Of a DNA stretch of 46,952 nt, positions 8,686 to 17,415 are shown in pieces. The stretch is from Candidatus Onthomonas avicola (GTDB lineage Bacteria > Bacillota > Clostridia > Oscillospirales > Oscillospiraceae), in the NCBI GenBank assembly GCA_018710845.1, contig DVJB01000025.1:1-46952 (forward strand), given 5' to 3'. Every line of letters starts with the position of its first letter. Within the stretch, counting starts at the first letter, position 1. The position numbers were made by a program, and so were the translations under genes. Under the pieces are notes generated by a model. The model was not told the origin of the DNA and made no database searches. It saw only the letters and a program-made list of their open reading frames with translations.

Positions 8686-9288
8686 ATGCATTACCTCCCC
8701 CCCGCCCTGGAAAAACTGGTGGAACAATTCAACCGTCTGCCCGGCATCGGCGCGAAATCCGCCCAGCGGCTGGCCTTCTACGTCCTCGACCTGCCGCAGG
8801 AGGAGGCGGACGCCTTTGCCCAGGCGATTCTGGACGCCAAGCGCTCCATCACCTGCTGCCCGGTCTGCCAGAATCTGACGGAGGGAGAGGGACCGTGCGC
8901 CCTATGCGCCAGCCTGAAGCGGGATCACTCTGTCATCTGTGTGGTGGCTGATCCGAAGGACGTGATGGCGATGGAGCGCTCCGGGGAGTACAATGGGCTC
9001 TATCACGTCCTGCACGGCGTGATCTCCCCCATGAACCATATCGGACCGGACGACCTGCGCATCAGCCAGCTTGTCCAGCGGGTCTCCGCCGGCGGGGTGG
9101 AGGAGGTCATCATGGCCACCAATCCGGACACGGAGGGGGAGACGACTGCGATGTATCTCAGCCGCCTGCTGCGCCCCTTCGGAGTACGCATCACCCGGCT
9201 GGCCTACGGCATCCCGGTAGGCAGCCACCTGGAGTACGCCGACGACGCGACGCTGATGCGCGCGCTGGAAGGGCGGCAGGAGATGTGA
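8686..9288 (+). CDS. recR: Recombination mediator RecR
   Basis: With RecF and RecO, RecR loads RecA at gaps in recombinational repair. The 200-residue protein shows the full family plan: a helix-hairpin-helix (FNRLPGIGAKSAQRLAFYVL), a four-Cys zinc finger (CCPVCQN and CALC, about 58-75), a Toprim domain (ICVVADPKDVMAMERSGEY through IMATNPDTEGETTAMYL) and the C-terminal IPVGSHLEYADDATL wrap. AAGGAG precedes the ATG. In many Firmicutes recR follows dnaX and a YbaB gene; here it stands alone. Confidence 0.96.
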   Translation: MHYLPPALEKLVEQFNRLPGIGAKSAQRLAFYVLDLPQEEADAFAQAILDAKRSITCCPVCQNLTEGEGPCALCASLKRDHSVICVVADPKDVMAMERSGEYNGLYHVLHGVISPMNHIGPDDLRISQLVQRVSAGGVEEVIMATNPDTEGETTAMYLSRLLRPFGVRITRLAYGIPVGSHLEYADDATLMRALEGRQEM

Positions 9289-9347
9289 GGGGGCTTCCCT
9301 GCTCCCCTTCGTTACCATTAGAAACGCTCAGCCACATGTCCTTATCG

Positions 9348-9387
9348 AAAAAACACGCGAGAGACATCCGTCTCCCGCGTGTTTTTT
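9348..9387. terminator. Bidirectional terminator between recR and the rnf operon
   Basis: AAAAAACACGCG plus GAGAC pairs with GTCTC plus CGCGTGTTTTTT across a 4-base loop, with A- and T-runs on both sides. It ends the recR transcript and the long minus-strand rnf transcript. Confidence 0.9.
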
Positions 9388-9397
9388 CGTTTGCCGC

Positions 9398-10189
9398 TCA
9401 GCGGCAGCGGATGATCTTAGCAGGGCACTTCTCTGCGCATTTGCCGCAGCCGGTGCACTTGCTGTAGTCGATATGGGCGATATTGTTGGCGATGGTAATC
9501 GCGCCCGCCTCACACTGGCGCGCACACAGGCCGCAGGCCAGACAACCGGCGTCGCACAGCTTACGGACAATCGCACCCTTCTCCGTGTTGCTGCACTGGA
9601 CCGCGTATACGCTGCGGTCGGGCAGGATCTCAATCAGGTGCTGCGGGCAGGCCTCGACGCACTTGCCGCAGGCGACGCATTTGGAGCGGTCCACGACCGC
9701 CACGCCGTCAACGACATGGATGGCGTCAAACTGGCAGGCGGCGACACAGCTGCCATAACCGAGGCAGCCCTGCTGGCAGGCCCTGATCCCCTTGCCGGTC
9801 AGGGTAGCGGCCGCCTGGCAGTCCTGAATGCCGATGTAGTTGCACTTGACCTTCATCTTGTCGCAGGTGCCGGCGCACTTGACAAAGGCCACCCGCTTCT
9901 CCAGCGCCGCCGCAGAGACGCCCATGACGGCGGAGACCTTCTCCGCCACGGGGGCGCCACCCACCGGACAGCCGTTGACCGGGGCCTCTCCCTTGGCAAT
10001 GGCGGCCGCCATCGCATCACAGCCGGCATAGCCGCAGGCGCCGCAGTTATTGCCCGGAAGGCACTCGCGCACAGCGGCCTCCTTCTCATCCACTTCCACT
10101 TCGAACTTCTCGCTGGCAAAGACCAGCATCAGGCCGACCAGCAGGCCGACGACCGCCACGACCACGGCGGTGGAGATGATCATGGTCAT
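9398..10189 (-). CDS. rnfB: RNF complex subunit RnfB (multi-cluster ferredoxin)
   Basis: The electron-input subunit of the membrane ferredoxin:NAD oxidoreductase. The 263-residue protein has an N-terminal membrane helix (about 5-25), a 4Fe-4S domain with NCGACGYAGCD and GCP (about 48-75), then several ferredoxin-type cluster motifs: CVACGKCVEACP, CLACGLCARQCE and CTGCGKCAEKCP, plus a further Cys-rich stretch (CLGYGSCVAAC). That count agrees with the many-cluster RnfB of Clostridia and Acetobacterium. It is the last gene of the operon, 17 bases after rnfA, and is followed by a strong terminator. Confidence 0.95.
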   Translation of the reverse strand: MTMIISTAVVVAVVGLLVGLMLVFASEKFEVEVDEKEAAVRECLPGNNCGACGYAGCDAMAAAIAKGEAPVNGCPVGGAPVAEKVSAVMGVSAAALEKRVAFVKCAGTCDKMKVKCNYIGIQDCQAAATLTGKGIRACQQGCLGYGSCVAACQFDAIHVVDGVAVVDRSKCVACGKCVEACPQHLIEILPDRSVYAVQCSNTEKGAIVRKLCDAGCLACGLCARQCEAGAITIANNIAHIDYSKCTGCGKCAEKCPAKIIRCR

Positions 10190-10206
10190 TCTCTCTTCCC
10201 CCTCCC

Positions 10207-10782
10207 TTATGCCAGGCCGCTGAAGCCGTAGAACGCGATGGCCATCAGCGCGGCGCTGAGCAGGACGATGGGGGCACCGCGGAAGGGCGCAGGCACTTCG
10301 CTCTCCTCGATCCGCTCACGGATGCCGGCCAGCAGGACGATGGCAATGGTATAGCCCACCGCGGTGCCCAGTCCGGCCAGGACGCTCTCGATGAAATTGT
10401 AGCCGTTGGTGACGTTGGTCAGCGCCACGCCGAGCACGGCGCAGTTGGTGGTGATCAGCGGCAGATAGATGCCCAGCGCGTTATACAGGCCGGGCGAGGT
10501 CTTCTTCAGGAACATCTCCACCACCTGCACGAGGGCGGCGATGACCAGGATGAAGACGATGGTCTGCAGGTAGGACAGCCCCAGCGGATCGAGCACAAAA
10601 TCATAGAGCAGGTTTGCGACCGCGGAGGCGATGGTGATGACGAAGATCACCGCGGCGCCCAGGCTGGCAGAGGTCTTGATCTGCTTGGAGACGCCCAAGA
10701 AGGAGCACAGCCCGAGGAACTGGCTGAGCACCACGTTATTGATCAGGGCGGCTCCGATCACGATCATGATAAGCGATGTCAT
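10207..10782 (-). CDS. rnfA: RNF complex membrane subunit RnfA
   Basis: 191 residues, six predicted membrane helices and the highly conserved start NNVVLSQFLGLCSFLGVSK. RnfA and RnfE are homologous, inversely oriented subunits that in known structures coordinate a shared iron-sulfur centre in the membrane; the Cys in LGLCSFLG and the Cys in TTNCAVLG are the expected ligands. The ATG overlaps the rnfE stop by four bases (ATGA), so the two are translationally coupled. Confidence 0.96.
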   Translation of the reverse strand: MTSLIMIVIGAALINNVVLSQFLGLCSFLGVSKQIKTSASLGAAVIFVITIASAVANLLYDFVLDPLGLSYLQTIVFILVIAALVQVVEMFLKKTSPGLYNALGIYLPLITTNCAVLGVALTNVTNGYNFIESVLAGLGTAVGYTIAIVLLAGIRERIEESEVPAPFRGAPIVLLSAALMAIAFYGFSGLA

Positions 10783-11462
10783 GCCTTACCCTCCTTTTTC
10801 CCGCAGTTCTCCGAGGCCTGCGCGCAGTTGGCGCAGCAGCCGTCGCAGCCCTCCACCTTGCGGTTGGCGGCGGTGGAGATGCTCGCGCCGTTCATCACGG
10901 CGACAATGATCGCCAGCACCAGGAAGGCGCCGGGGGCGTTTACCAGGATGCTGATGGGCTGGTAAAACTCCGGCATCACCTGCACGCCAAAGGCGGTGCC
11001 CGCTCCGAAGAGCTCGCGGACCAGGCCGATCAGCGTCAGCGCAAAGGTGAAGCCGAGGCCCATGCCGATGCCGTCAAAGACGGAGAGCAGCGGCGGGTTC
11101 TTGGAGGCGTAGGCCTCCGCGCGGCCGAGGATGATGCAGTTGACCACGATCAGCGGGATGTAAATACCCAGTGCCGCGTCCAGGAAGGGGACGTAGGCCT
11201 GGATGAGCAGCTGCACCACGGTGACAAGAGAGGCGACAATGACGATATAGGCCGGCAGGCGCACCTGGTCGGGAATCAGCTTGCGCACGGCGGAGATGAC
11301 CAGATTGCTCATCACCAGCACCACCAGCGTGGAGATGCCCATGCCAAAGCCATTGGTCGCAGACGTGGTGACCGCGAGGGTGGGGCAGATGCCCAGCATC
11401 ATGATGAAGATGGGGTTCTCCTTCACGATGCCGTTATAAATTCGTTCCATGTTTTGATTCAT
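10779..11462 (-). CDS. rnfE: RNF complex membrane subunit RnfE with Cys-rich tail
   Basis: 227 residues, six membrane helices, with the RnfE hallmarks NPIFIMMLGICPTLAVTTS and PLIVVNCIILGRAEAYASK that mirror RnfA. The C-terminus extends past the last helix into NRKVEGCDGCCANCAQASENCGKK, a short tail with five cysteines that could bind metal; such tails are not part of the core fold. I start at the ATG at 11462 behind GAGGAGGGG; an ATG six codons earlier overlaps that site. It lies 14 bases after rnfD-rnfG and overlaps rnfA by four bases. Confidence 0.93.
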   Translation of the reverse strand: MNQNMERIYNGIVKENPIFIMMLGICPTLAVTTSATNGFGMGISTLVVLVMSNLVISAVRKLIPDQVRLPAYIVIVASLVTVVQLLIQAYVPFLDAALGIYIPLIVVNCIILGRAEAYASKNPPLLSVFDGIGMGLGFTFALTLIGLVRELFGAGTAFGVQVMPEFYQPISILVNAPGAFLVLAIIVAVMNGASISTAANRKVEGCDGCCANCAQASENCGKKEGKA

Positions 11463-11476
11463 CGTCTCACCCCTCC

Positions 11477-13021
11477 TCACGAAATCTGGTTGGCGTAGAA
11501 GTCCAGGGCTGCGTTGACCGCGTTGACCACAGCGGCAGAGGTGACGGTCGCACCGGAGATCCCGTCAATCTCGTTCTCCGCCGTCGAGCCGCCGCCGGGA
11601 ACCAGGGTGAACGAGTCGGTCTGCACGCCGGTGAATTGGCCCTTGAACTCGTCCTCATCGGCGCGCATGCCCATACCCGCCGTCTCGTGGAGCTCGGTGA
11701 AGGAGATGCCCTGTACCACGCCGTCGGAGGAAATACCCACGGAGAGCGTGATGGTCCCGTCATAGCCGTCGCCAGAGGTGACGCTGATGGCATAGCCCGC
11801 CACATTTCCTCCGGAATCCTGTCCAACTACCACCTCATTGATGGTGATATTGCCGTAGGCCCCGTCACCGTATCCGGTCTCGGCATAGGACTCCACCACA
11901 CCGGAGAGGGTGTCGTCATAGGAGAACTCCTCTGCCTCGGGCAGGACAGCGGCGTAGGAGGCAGCGCTCTCCTCCAGGGCACGCTGGGCAATGGTGTCCG
12001 CCGTCAGGGCGTTTACGCCGCCGAGGGCGATGCCGGCAATCAGCGTGATGACCGTGAGGATGACCGCCGCTTTGGGCACCTTGGGCTTGGGCTTCTTGGC
12101 GTTGTCCCCCAGACCGAAGGGCGCGGGGACGGAGATCCTGTCGATCAGCGGCACCACGAGGTTGCCGAGGATAATGGCATAGCTCACGCTGTCCGCAGCG
12201 CTTCCGTAAACGCGGAAGATCGCAGAGAGCAGGCCGACTACAACGCCGTAGATCACTTGTCCGCGTCCGGTGATCGGGCTGGTGACGGGATCGGTCGCCA
12301 TGAAAAACGCGCCCATGATCACGCCGCCGCCGCACAGATGCGCCAGCAGGAAGAGCGGGTCGAGCCCCTGACCGCCGAGGTAAGCCATCGCGGCGCAGAA
12401 GCTGAGGAGATAGGCCAGCGGGATATGGAAGGTGATGCCGCCGGTGATCAGCAGGTAGATGCCGCCGATGAGCAGCGCGGCGATGCTCACGCCGATCGTG
12501 CCGTTGGTGAAGCCGAGGAACATCTCCAGGATGTCCACCGTGCCGCCGTCACGCAGGACAGCCAGCGGGGTGGCGCTGGAGACGCCGTCCACCGAGAAGC
12601 TGGTCATCGCCGAGCCAAACGAGATCAACAGGAAGCACCGTCCGGCCAGCGCGGGGTTCATGAAATTATGTCCCAGCCCGCCGAAGAGGCACTTGGCCAC
12701 CAGCACGGCAAAGAGGCTGCCGAGATAGGGGATGTAGAGCGGTACCGTGGGCGACAGGCACAGGCCAAGCAGCAATCCGGTGACGATCGCCGAACCGTCA
12801 CGCAGGGTGTTGGGGCGGTGCGTCAGATAGTCAAAGACGAACTCTGTAATCACCGCCGAGAGCACGCTGACAGCCAGCACCAGAAAGGCGTGGAGTCCGA
12901 AGTGATAGACGCCGAAGAAGGTCGCCGGCATCAGGGCCAGGATGACGTCGTACATCACCTGACCGGTGGTCAATCTGCTCCTCACATGGGGAGAGGAGGA
13001 GACATTCAGCAATCCGTTCAT
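11477..13021 (-). CDS. rnfDG: RnfD-RnfG fusion protein
   Basis: A single 514-residue reading frame covers two subunits that are normally separate. Residues about 1-310 are RnfD: multiple membrane helices, LRDGSAIVTGLLLGLCLSP, and the motif DGVSSATPL (Thr about 151) where RnfD carries covalent FMN. A Lys/Pro linker (NAKKPKPKVPK) leads into one membrane helix and the extracytoplasmic RnfG FMN-binding domain, ending with DGISGATVTS (Thr about 492), the ApbE target. No stop or ribosome site interrupts the junction. The ATG at 13021 is chosen for its spacing from GGAGGGG; a GTG three codons earlier is too close. The order C-DG-E-A-B is otherwise the clostridial one. Confidence 0.93.
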   Translation of the reverse strand: MNGLLNVSSSPHVRSRLTTGQVMYDVILALMPATFFGVYHFGLHAFLVLAVSVLSAVITEFVFDYLTHRPNTLRDGSAIVTGLLLGLCLSPTVPLYIPYLGSLFAVLVAKCLFGGLGHNFMNPALAGRCFLLISFGSAMTSFSVDGVSSATPLAVLRDGGTVDILEMFLGFTNGTIGVSIAALLIGGIYLLITGGITFHIPLAYLLSFCAAMAYLGGQGLDPLFLLAHLCGGGVIMGAFFMATDPVTSPITGRGQVIYGVVVGLLSAIFRVYGSAADSVSYAIILGNLVVPLIDRISVPAPFGLGDNAKKPKPKVPKAAVILTVITLIAGIALGGVNALTADTIAQRALEESAASYAAVLPEAEEFSYDDTLSGVVESYAETGYGDGAYGNITINEVVVGQDSGGNVAGYAISVTSGDGYDGTITLSVGISSDGVVQGISFTELHETAGMGMRADEDEFKGQFTGVQTDSFTLVPGGGSTAENEIDGISGATVTSAAVVNAVNAALDFYANQIS

Positions 13022-13037
13022 GTATGCCACCCCTCCT

Positions 13038-14381
13038 TTACTTGCCTGCGGCTCTGGCCGCCGCCTGGTGGTTCAAAATTGTCTGCTTGGTCTGCTTAAA
13101 CAGCTGCATCAGCGGACGCTTGGCCGGGCAGATGAAGGTGCAGCTGCCGCAGGCGATGCAGTCCAGGCCGTGGAGCTTCTCATAGCGGTCAAAGTCGCCC
13201 CGCTGGGCCGCCGTCATCATCATCTGCGGCACCAGGCCCACCGGGCAGACCCGGGCGCACCGGCCGCAGCGGATGCAGGCGGTCATCTGGCGCTCGGCGG
13301 TCTCCACCTCGTCCTCCGTCATGCACAGCAGGGCGTTCTGCGCCTTGGCGATGGGCACTTCAAAGTCGGTGATGGCGATGCCCATCATCGGGCCGCCGAT
13401 GAGCACCTTCTTCGGCTGGCACTTCAGGCCGCCGGCCGCCTCAAGCAGCTCCTCGACCGAGGTGCCGATCCGCACCAGGAAGTTGCCGGGGCGGGCCACG
13501 GCGTCGCCGGTGACGGTAAAGCCCTTCTCCATCAGCGGCTCGTTGAGGCAGACCGCGCGGTAGATCGCCGCGAGGGTGGTCACGTTGTCCACAATGCAGC
13601 CGAGGTTGGCCGGCAGATCCTTGGAGGCCATCTTCCGGCCGGTGACCGCGTGGACCAGATTTCGCTCTCCGCCCTGCGGGAACTTGGTCTTCAGCGGCAT
13701 CACCCGCATCCGGCTGTCCCCGGCAATCTCGCGGGTCATGGCGGCGATTGCCTCCGGCTTATTGTCCTCAATGGCGATGACTGCGGTGGCATGCGGGAAG
13801 AGATGAAGCATGATCCGCAGTCCCTCGACCACCCAGCCGGGCTGCTCCTGCATCAGACGGTCATCGCAGGTGATATACGGCTCGCACTCGGCGCCGTTTG
13901 CAATGATGTAGTCAATCTCCTCCGGATTCTTGGGCTGGAGCTTGACGTGGGTGGGGAAACCCGCGCCGCCCAGGCCGACGACGCCGGCGGCCTTGACCCG
14001 GTCGATAATCTGCTCGCGGGAGAGCGTCTTGTAGTCTGTCTGCTCCCCAATCCCGGGCATGGTTTCAAACTGCCCGTCGTTGGCGATGACGATGCACTCA
14101 GCGATCACTCCCGCATCGGTAAAGCGGTGCTCAATGCCCTTGACGGTGCCGGAACAGGAGCTGATGATATGGGCGGAGATATACCCGTCGGCCTCGGCGA
14201 TGATCTGCCCGGCCAGGACACGGTCCCCCTTCTTCACCACAGGCACGGCGGGCTTGCCGATGTGCTGGGACAGGGGGAAGACCATGTCGCCCTTGGGCGT
14301 ATAGACCTGCATCGGGCTGTTCTTGCTCAGTTCCTTCCGGCCCTCAGGGTGCACGCCGCCCCGAAATGTCTGGACGCGCAT
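13038..14381 (-). CDS. rnfC: RNF complex NADH-binding subunit RnfC
   Basis: 447 residues. RnfC is the peripheral subunit that exchanges electrons with NAD(H). Visible parts are a biotinyl-lipoyl-like N-terminal domain (about 30-100), the NADH/FMN-binding region starting at GVVGLGGAGFPTHVKL, a SLBB-like segment, and two 4Fe-4S motifs near the C-terminus (CIRCGRCARVCPVG and CIACGSCTFICPAK). AAAGGAG precedes the ATG. It starts 31 bases after the exported reductase and ends 16 bases before rnfD-rnfG, inside one long transcript. Confidence 0.95.
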   Translation of the reverse strand: MRVQTFRGGVHPEGRKELSKNSPMQVYTPKGDMVFPLSQHIGKPAVPVVKKGDRVLAGQIIAEADGYISAHIISSCSGTVKGIEHRFTDAGVIAECIVIANDGQFETMPGIGEQTDYKTLSREQIIDRVKAAGVVGLGGAGFPTHVKLQPKNPEEIDYIIANGAECEPYITCDDRLMQEQPGWVVEGLRIMLHLFPHATAVIAIEDNKPEAIAAMTREIAGDSRMRVMPLKTKFPQGGERNLVHAVTGRKMASKDLPANLGCIVDNVTTLAAIYRAVCLNEPLMEKGFTVTGDAVARPGNFLVRIGTSVEELLEAAGGLKCQPKKVLIGGPMMGIAITDFEVPIAKAQNALLCMTEDEVETAERQMTACIRCGRCARVCPVGLVPQMMMTAAQRGDFDRYEKLHGLDCIACGSCTFICPAKRPLMQLFKQTKQTILNHQAAARAAGK

Positions 14382-14412
14382 AACGACTCCTTTCTTTGCT
14401 TCAGCCGTCCTC

Positions 14413-16461
14413 TCACAGGGCGGCGACGATCTTGGCGGCGCGGCGTCCGAAGGTCATCGTCCGTCCGCAGGCCAGGCCGGTGAACAGGTTGGGATAAGTG
14501 GTGGCGAAGAAACCGCCGGTGCAGTCGCCGGTGGCGTACAGGCCCTCGATGGCGGTGCCGTCGGCGCGGATGACCTGCATGTCAGTGTTGATCCGGCAGC
14601 CGTTGAGGGTAGTCAGATGCCAGGCGCCGGTGCGGATGCCGTAGAACGGGGCGGTGTCCACCGGGGTCATACGGTGGCGCTCCTTGCCGTAGTCCTCGTC
14701 CACGCCGGCGGCGCACAGCTCGTTGTACCGCTCGACGGTGGCCACGAAGTTGTCCGCCGGGATGTTCAGCTTTTCCGCCAGCTCCTCCAGGGTGTCGGCC
14801 ACCTGGAGATAGCCCTCGTCCACAAATTCTGTCATCAGCTGATTCCAGACATAATCAAAGCCCATATTGGACTCCGCCCCGTTCGGGAACGGGAACAGCC
14901 GGCAGCAGCCGACCTCGTCAAACTGCTCGGCGTACTGCTTGCTGTTGGCATCGAAGATATCGCAGTAGGTGTGGTTGGGCTGCATGTACATCGAGTGGAG
15001 CATGAACTCATACGGACCGGACTCGTTGCAGAAGCGCTTGCCGTTCAGGTTGACCTTCAGGAAGGGCTGCTCGCCGAACCAGAACCACTTGCCGTTGGTC
15101 TGATAACCCGCCGTCTCCGTGGGCAGGCAGGAGCAGCGGTTGAACATCATGGAGGCGTGGGTCGGGTCCATGGCCGCGCCCGCCCAGAGCATCGCCTTGA
15201 TGCCGGAGCCGTCGCAGGTGGAGCCCATCGGCACATTGATCTTCATCTCCATCGTCATCGGCTGCAGGGCGAGCATCATGTCAGTGTTGGTGGCATAGCC
15301 GCCGGTGCAGAGGATGACGCCCTTGGAGGCGTTGATGCGGATGTAGTGCTCGTCGTTCTGATCCTGAGCGATGATGCCGGTGACACGGCCGTTCTCGTCC
15401 TGCTCCAGCTTGACCAGGGCGGTGGAGAGCTTCCACTCCACACCCAGCTCATCGCAGTGGGCCTGGAAGGTGGAGTTGGTCGTCACGTCTTCGCCGGCAC
15501 TGTCCGTCTTATGGGGGCTGTGTCCGGTGGCATAGGCCTTGTCGCGACCGGGGTCGTCAAGATTGCCCACGCCGCCCTCAAGGGACATGTACCAGTCTCC
15601 GGTGGACTCCATCAGGTCGGTCAGCCAATCCACCATCTCGCCGGAGTTGTCCAGCCAGACCTTGATGAGGTCGGAGTCCACATAGCCGCTGCCGTAGCGG
15701 ACGATGTCCTGCAGGGCCTCTATCTTGTCAATCCGAAACTCCGGATACTCCTCAAAGGAGGCCTGCTGCAACCGGGAGTTGACCGCACCGATGTCCTCCC
15801 GGATGCCGGTCGGCTCCTCGCGCTTTTCCACCACGAGGACCTTCGCCCCCTCCTCGGCGGCGGTCATCGCGGTGATCCAGCCGCCTGTGCCGCAGCCGAC
15901 CACGAGCACCTCGGTCTCCAGCGTCTCGGTGATGTCGCTCTCGGCGATCTCAGGGGCAGTGCCCAGCCAATCCGCCGAGCCGGAAGCCTCCGCACTGTCG
16001 CTGCCGCCGACCGTGAACTCCGTGCCGGATGCCTGGGAGATACAGTCAGCTGCCGCGGTCTTGATCGCGTCACAGGTGACCGTCGCGCCGGAGACGCCGT
16101 CCACGTCACAGGTCTGGGCGCTGAGGATCAGCTCGCGCATCTGCTCGGCCGCCGCGCCGCCGATGTCTGGCGTCTCAACGGAGGCGTCGATCTGCACGTC
16201 GGTGATGCTGCTCTCGTCAAAGGTCATTGTGACCGTCACATCGCCGTTGATGCCGCGGGCGCTGGCGCTGTAGGTGCCCGGGGTATAGGTCAGGCCGGTC
16301 CCGGCCCCAGTCACAGCCTCCGTGCCGCCGGCCGCCGCGGAGTTTGCGGCATTCTGCGTGGAATACTCGCAGGCCTGCAGCACGCCGAGCGTCGCCACGC
16401 TCGCCGCGCCGGCTACAATGCCTTTGATAAAATTCCTGCGGCTGATTGAACCTTTTTCCAT
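14413..16461 (-). CDS. Tat-exported FMN/FAD lipoprotein reductase (flavocytochrome c family)
   Basis: 682 residues. The N-terminus has a twin-arginine motif (SRRNFIKG, 7-14), a hydrophobic stretch and a lipobox ending at Cys31 (GVLQAC), so the folded protein should be exported by Tat and lipid-anchored outside. Residues about 55-145 form an FMN-binding domain with DGVSGATVT (Thr127), the ApbE flavinylation site. An FAD_binding_2 reductase domain follows, with its dinucleotide motif VLVVGCGTGGW at about 185. The C-terminal FAD motif ATGDCTGGFFATTYPNL replaces the HGANRLGG-like stretch of true fumarate reductases, so the substrate is probably not simply fumarate. It lies between tatC and rnfC. 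Confidence 0.9.
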   Translation of the reverse strand: MEKGSISRRNFIKGIVAGAASVATLGVLQACEYSTQNAANSAAAGGTEAVTGAGTGLTYTPGTYSASARGINGDVTVTMTFDESSITDVQIDASVETPDIGGAAAEQMRELILSAQTCDVDGVSGATVTCDAIKTAAADCISQASGTEFTVGGSDSAEASGSADWLGTAPEIAESDITETLETEVLVVGCGTGGWITAMTAAEEGAKVLVVEKREEPTGIREDIGAVNSRLQQASFEEYPEFRIDKIEALQDIVRYGSGYVDSDLIKVWLDNSGEMVDWLTDLMESTGDWYMSLEGGVGNLDDPGRDKAYATGHSPHKTDSAGEDVTTNSTFQAHCDELGVEWKLSTALVKLEQDENGRVTGIIAQDQNDEHYIRINASKGVILCTGGYATNTDMMLALQPMTMEMKINVPMGSTCDGSGIKAMLWAGAAMDPTHASMMFNRCSCLPTETAGYQTNGKWFWFGEQPFLKVNLNGKRFCNESGPYEFMLHSMYMQPNHTYCDIFDANSKQYAEQFDEVGCCRLFPFPNGAESNMGFDYVWNQLMTEFVDEGYLQVADTLEELAEKLNIPADNFVATVERYNELCAAGVDEDYGKERHRMTPVDTAPFYGIRTGAWHLTTLNGCRINTDMQVIRADGTAIEGLYATGDCTGGFFATTYPNLFTGLACGRTMTFGRRAAKIVAAL

Positions 16462-16477
16462 ATGATTTCCTCCCTTT

Positions 16478-17245
16478 TTACTCCGATTGTACGGGTTCTT
16501 TCCTGCGCTTCGCCTTGAACGCCGCGCACATCCGGCTCAGCAGAACGCTCAGCTCATAGAGCACCAGCATCGGCACCGCCACCATGATCTGGGAGATCAC
16601 GTCCGGCGGGGTGATGACAGCGGCAACAAAAAAGATGACGACGATCATCACCTTGCGCGATTCGGCCAGCCACTCCGGCTTGAGGATCCCCAGCTGTGTC
16701 AGGAGCACGGAGATAACCGGCAGCTCAAAGACCACGCCGAAGATGACAAATACGGTGAGCAGAAAGCTGATATAGCTCTGCACGCTGATCGCCGCGGCAA
16801 TCTCCATACCCTCGCCAAGCGAGATAAAAAACTGGAGCATGAACGGTATGCTGATCCAATAGGCAAACAGCACGCCGAGACAAAAGCACAGCGCGCCGAA
16901 CACCATTGCCAACAAAAAAAACATCCGTTCCCGGCGCTTGAGGCCCGGGCTGCAGAAAGCGTAGAGATGGTACCCGATCATGGGCGTGCTGACCACCGCC
17001 GCACCGATGAGTGCGATAGAGAAGTAGACCAGCAGTAGTTCCTCCGGGGAGAGGTAGACAAACTGATACTGATACCGCTCGCCAATACGGGTGAGCAGCG
17101 TCACCAGCTGCTGGGCGTAGGCCAGGCAGGCGACGAAAGCCGCCACGAAAAAGAGGACGCACAGAATAATCCGATTGCGCAGCTCCTTCAAGTGCCCGGC
17201 CAGGCTCATCTCACCGTTCTGTGATGTCTGCTTATGCCTGGGCAT
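16478..17245 (-). CDS. tatC: Twin-arginine translocase subunit TatC
   Basis: 255 residues with six predicted membrane helices and TatC signatures: MSLAGHLKELRNRIILC at the N-terminus (the conserved H-LxELRxR that recognises twin-arginine signals), VYLSPEELLLVYF, SPGLKRRERMFFL and FGVVFELPVI. TatC is the receptor of the Tat pathway, which exports folded, cofactor-loaded proteins. I use the ATG at 17245, which overlaps the tatA stop by 14 bases; longer frames run across tatA. The next gene, 16 bases on, encodes a protein with a twin-arginine signal. Confidence 0.95.
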   Translation of the reverse strand: MPRHKQTSQNGEMSLAGHLKELRNRIILCVLFFVAAFVACLAYAQQLVTLLTRIGERYQYQFVYLSPEELLLVYFSIALIGAAVVSTPMIGYHLYAFCSPGLKRRERMFFLLAMVFGALCFCLGVLFAYWISIPFMLQFFISLGEGMEIAAAISVQSYISFLLTVFVIFGVVFELPVISVLLTQLGILKPEWLAESRKVMIVVIFFVAAVITPPDVISQIMVAVPMLVLYELSVLLSRMCAAFKAKRRKEPVQSE

Positions 17246-17414
17246 CTCCGGAATGATTCCCCTGATCGTTCTTGTCCGGGTCATCCCCCATGCCCTCGCG
17301 GAAATTACGGATGCTCTGGCCAAACATCTTTGTCAGCTTGGGGATCTGCGTGGGGCCAAAGATCACGATCACGATGAGCAGTACAATCAGCAGTTCCTGT
17401 ACTCCGACTTTCAT
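17232..17414 (-). CDS. tatA: Twin-arginine translocase pore subunit TatA
   Basis: A 60-residue TatA protein: a short periplasmic N-terminus, one membrane helix (VQELLIVLLIVIVIF), the hinge FGPTQIPKL, an amphipathic helix with FGQSIRNFREGM and an acidic tail. TatA polymerises around TatC to form the transient pore. It begins 1 base after the stop of the TatB-like gene and overlaps tatC, so the three subunits are tightly coupled. Confidence 0.93.
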   Translation of the reverse strand: MKVGVQELLIVLLIVIVIFGPTQIPKLTKMFGQSIRNFREGMGDDPDKNDQGNHSGDAQA

Positions 17415-17415
17415 T

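Noticed and set aside
14413-16461. Calling the exported reductase a fumarate reductase
   Set aside because: The fold fits, but the C-terminal motif region differs from characterised fumarate reductases, so naming a substrate would be unsupported.
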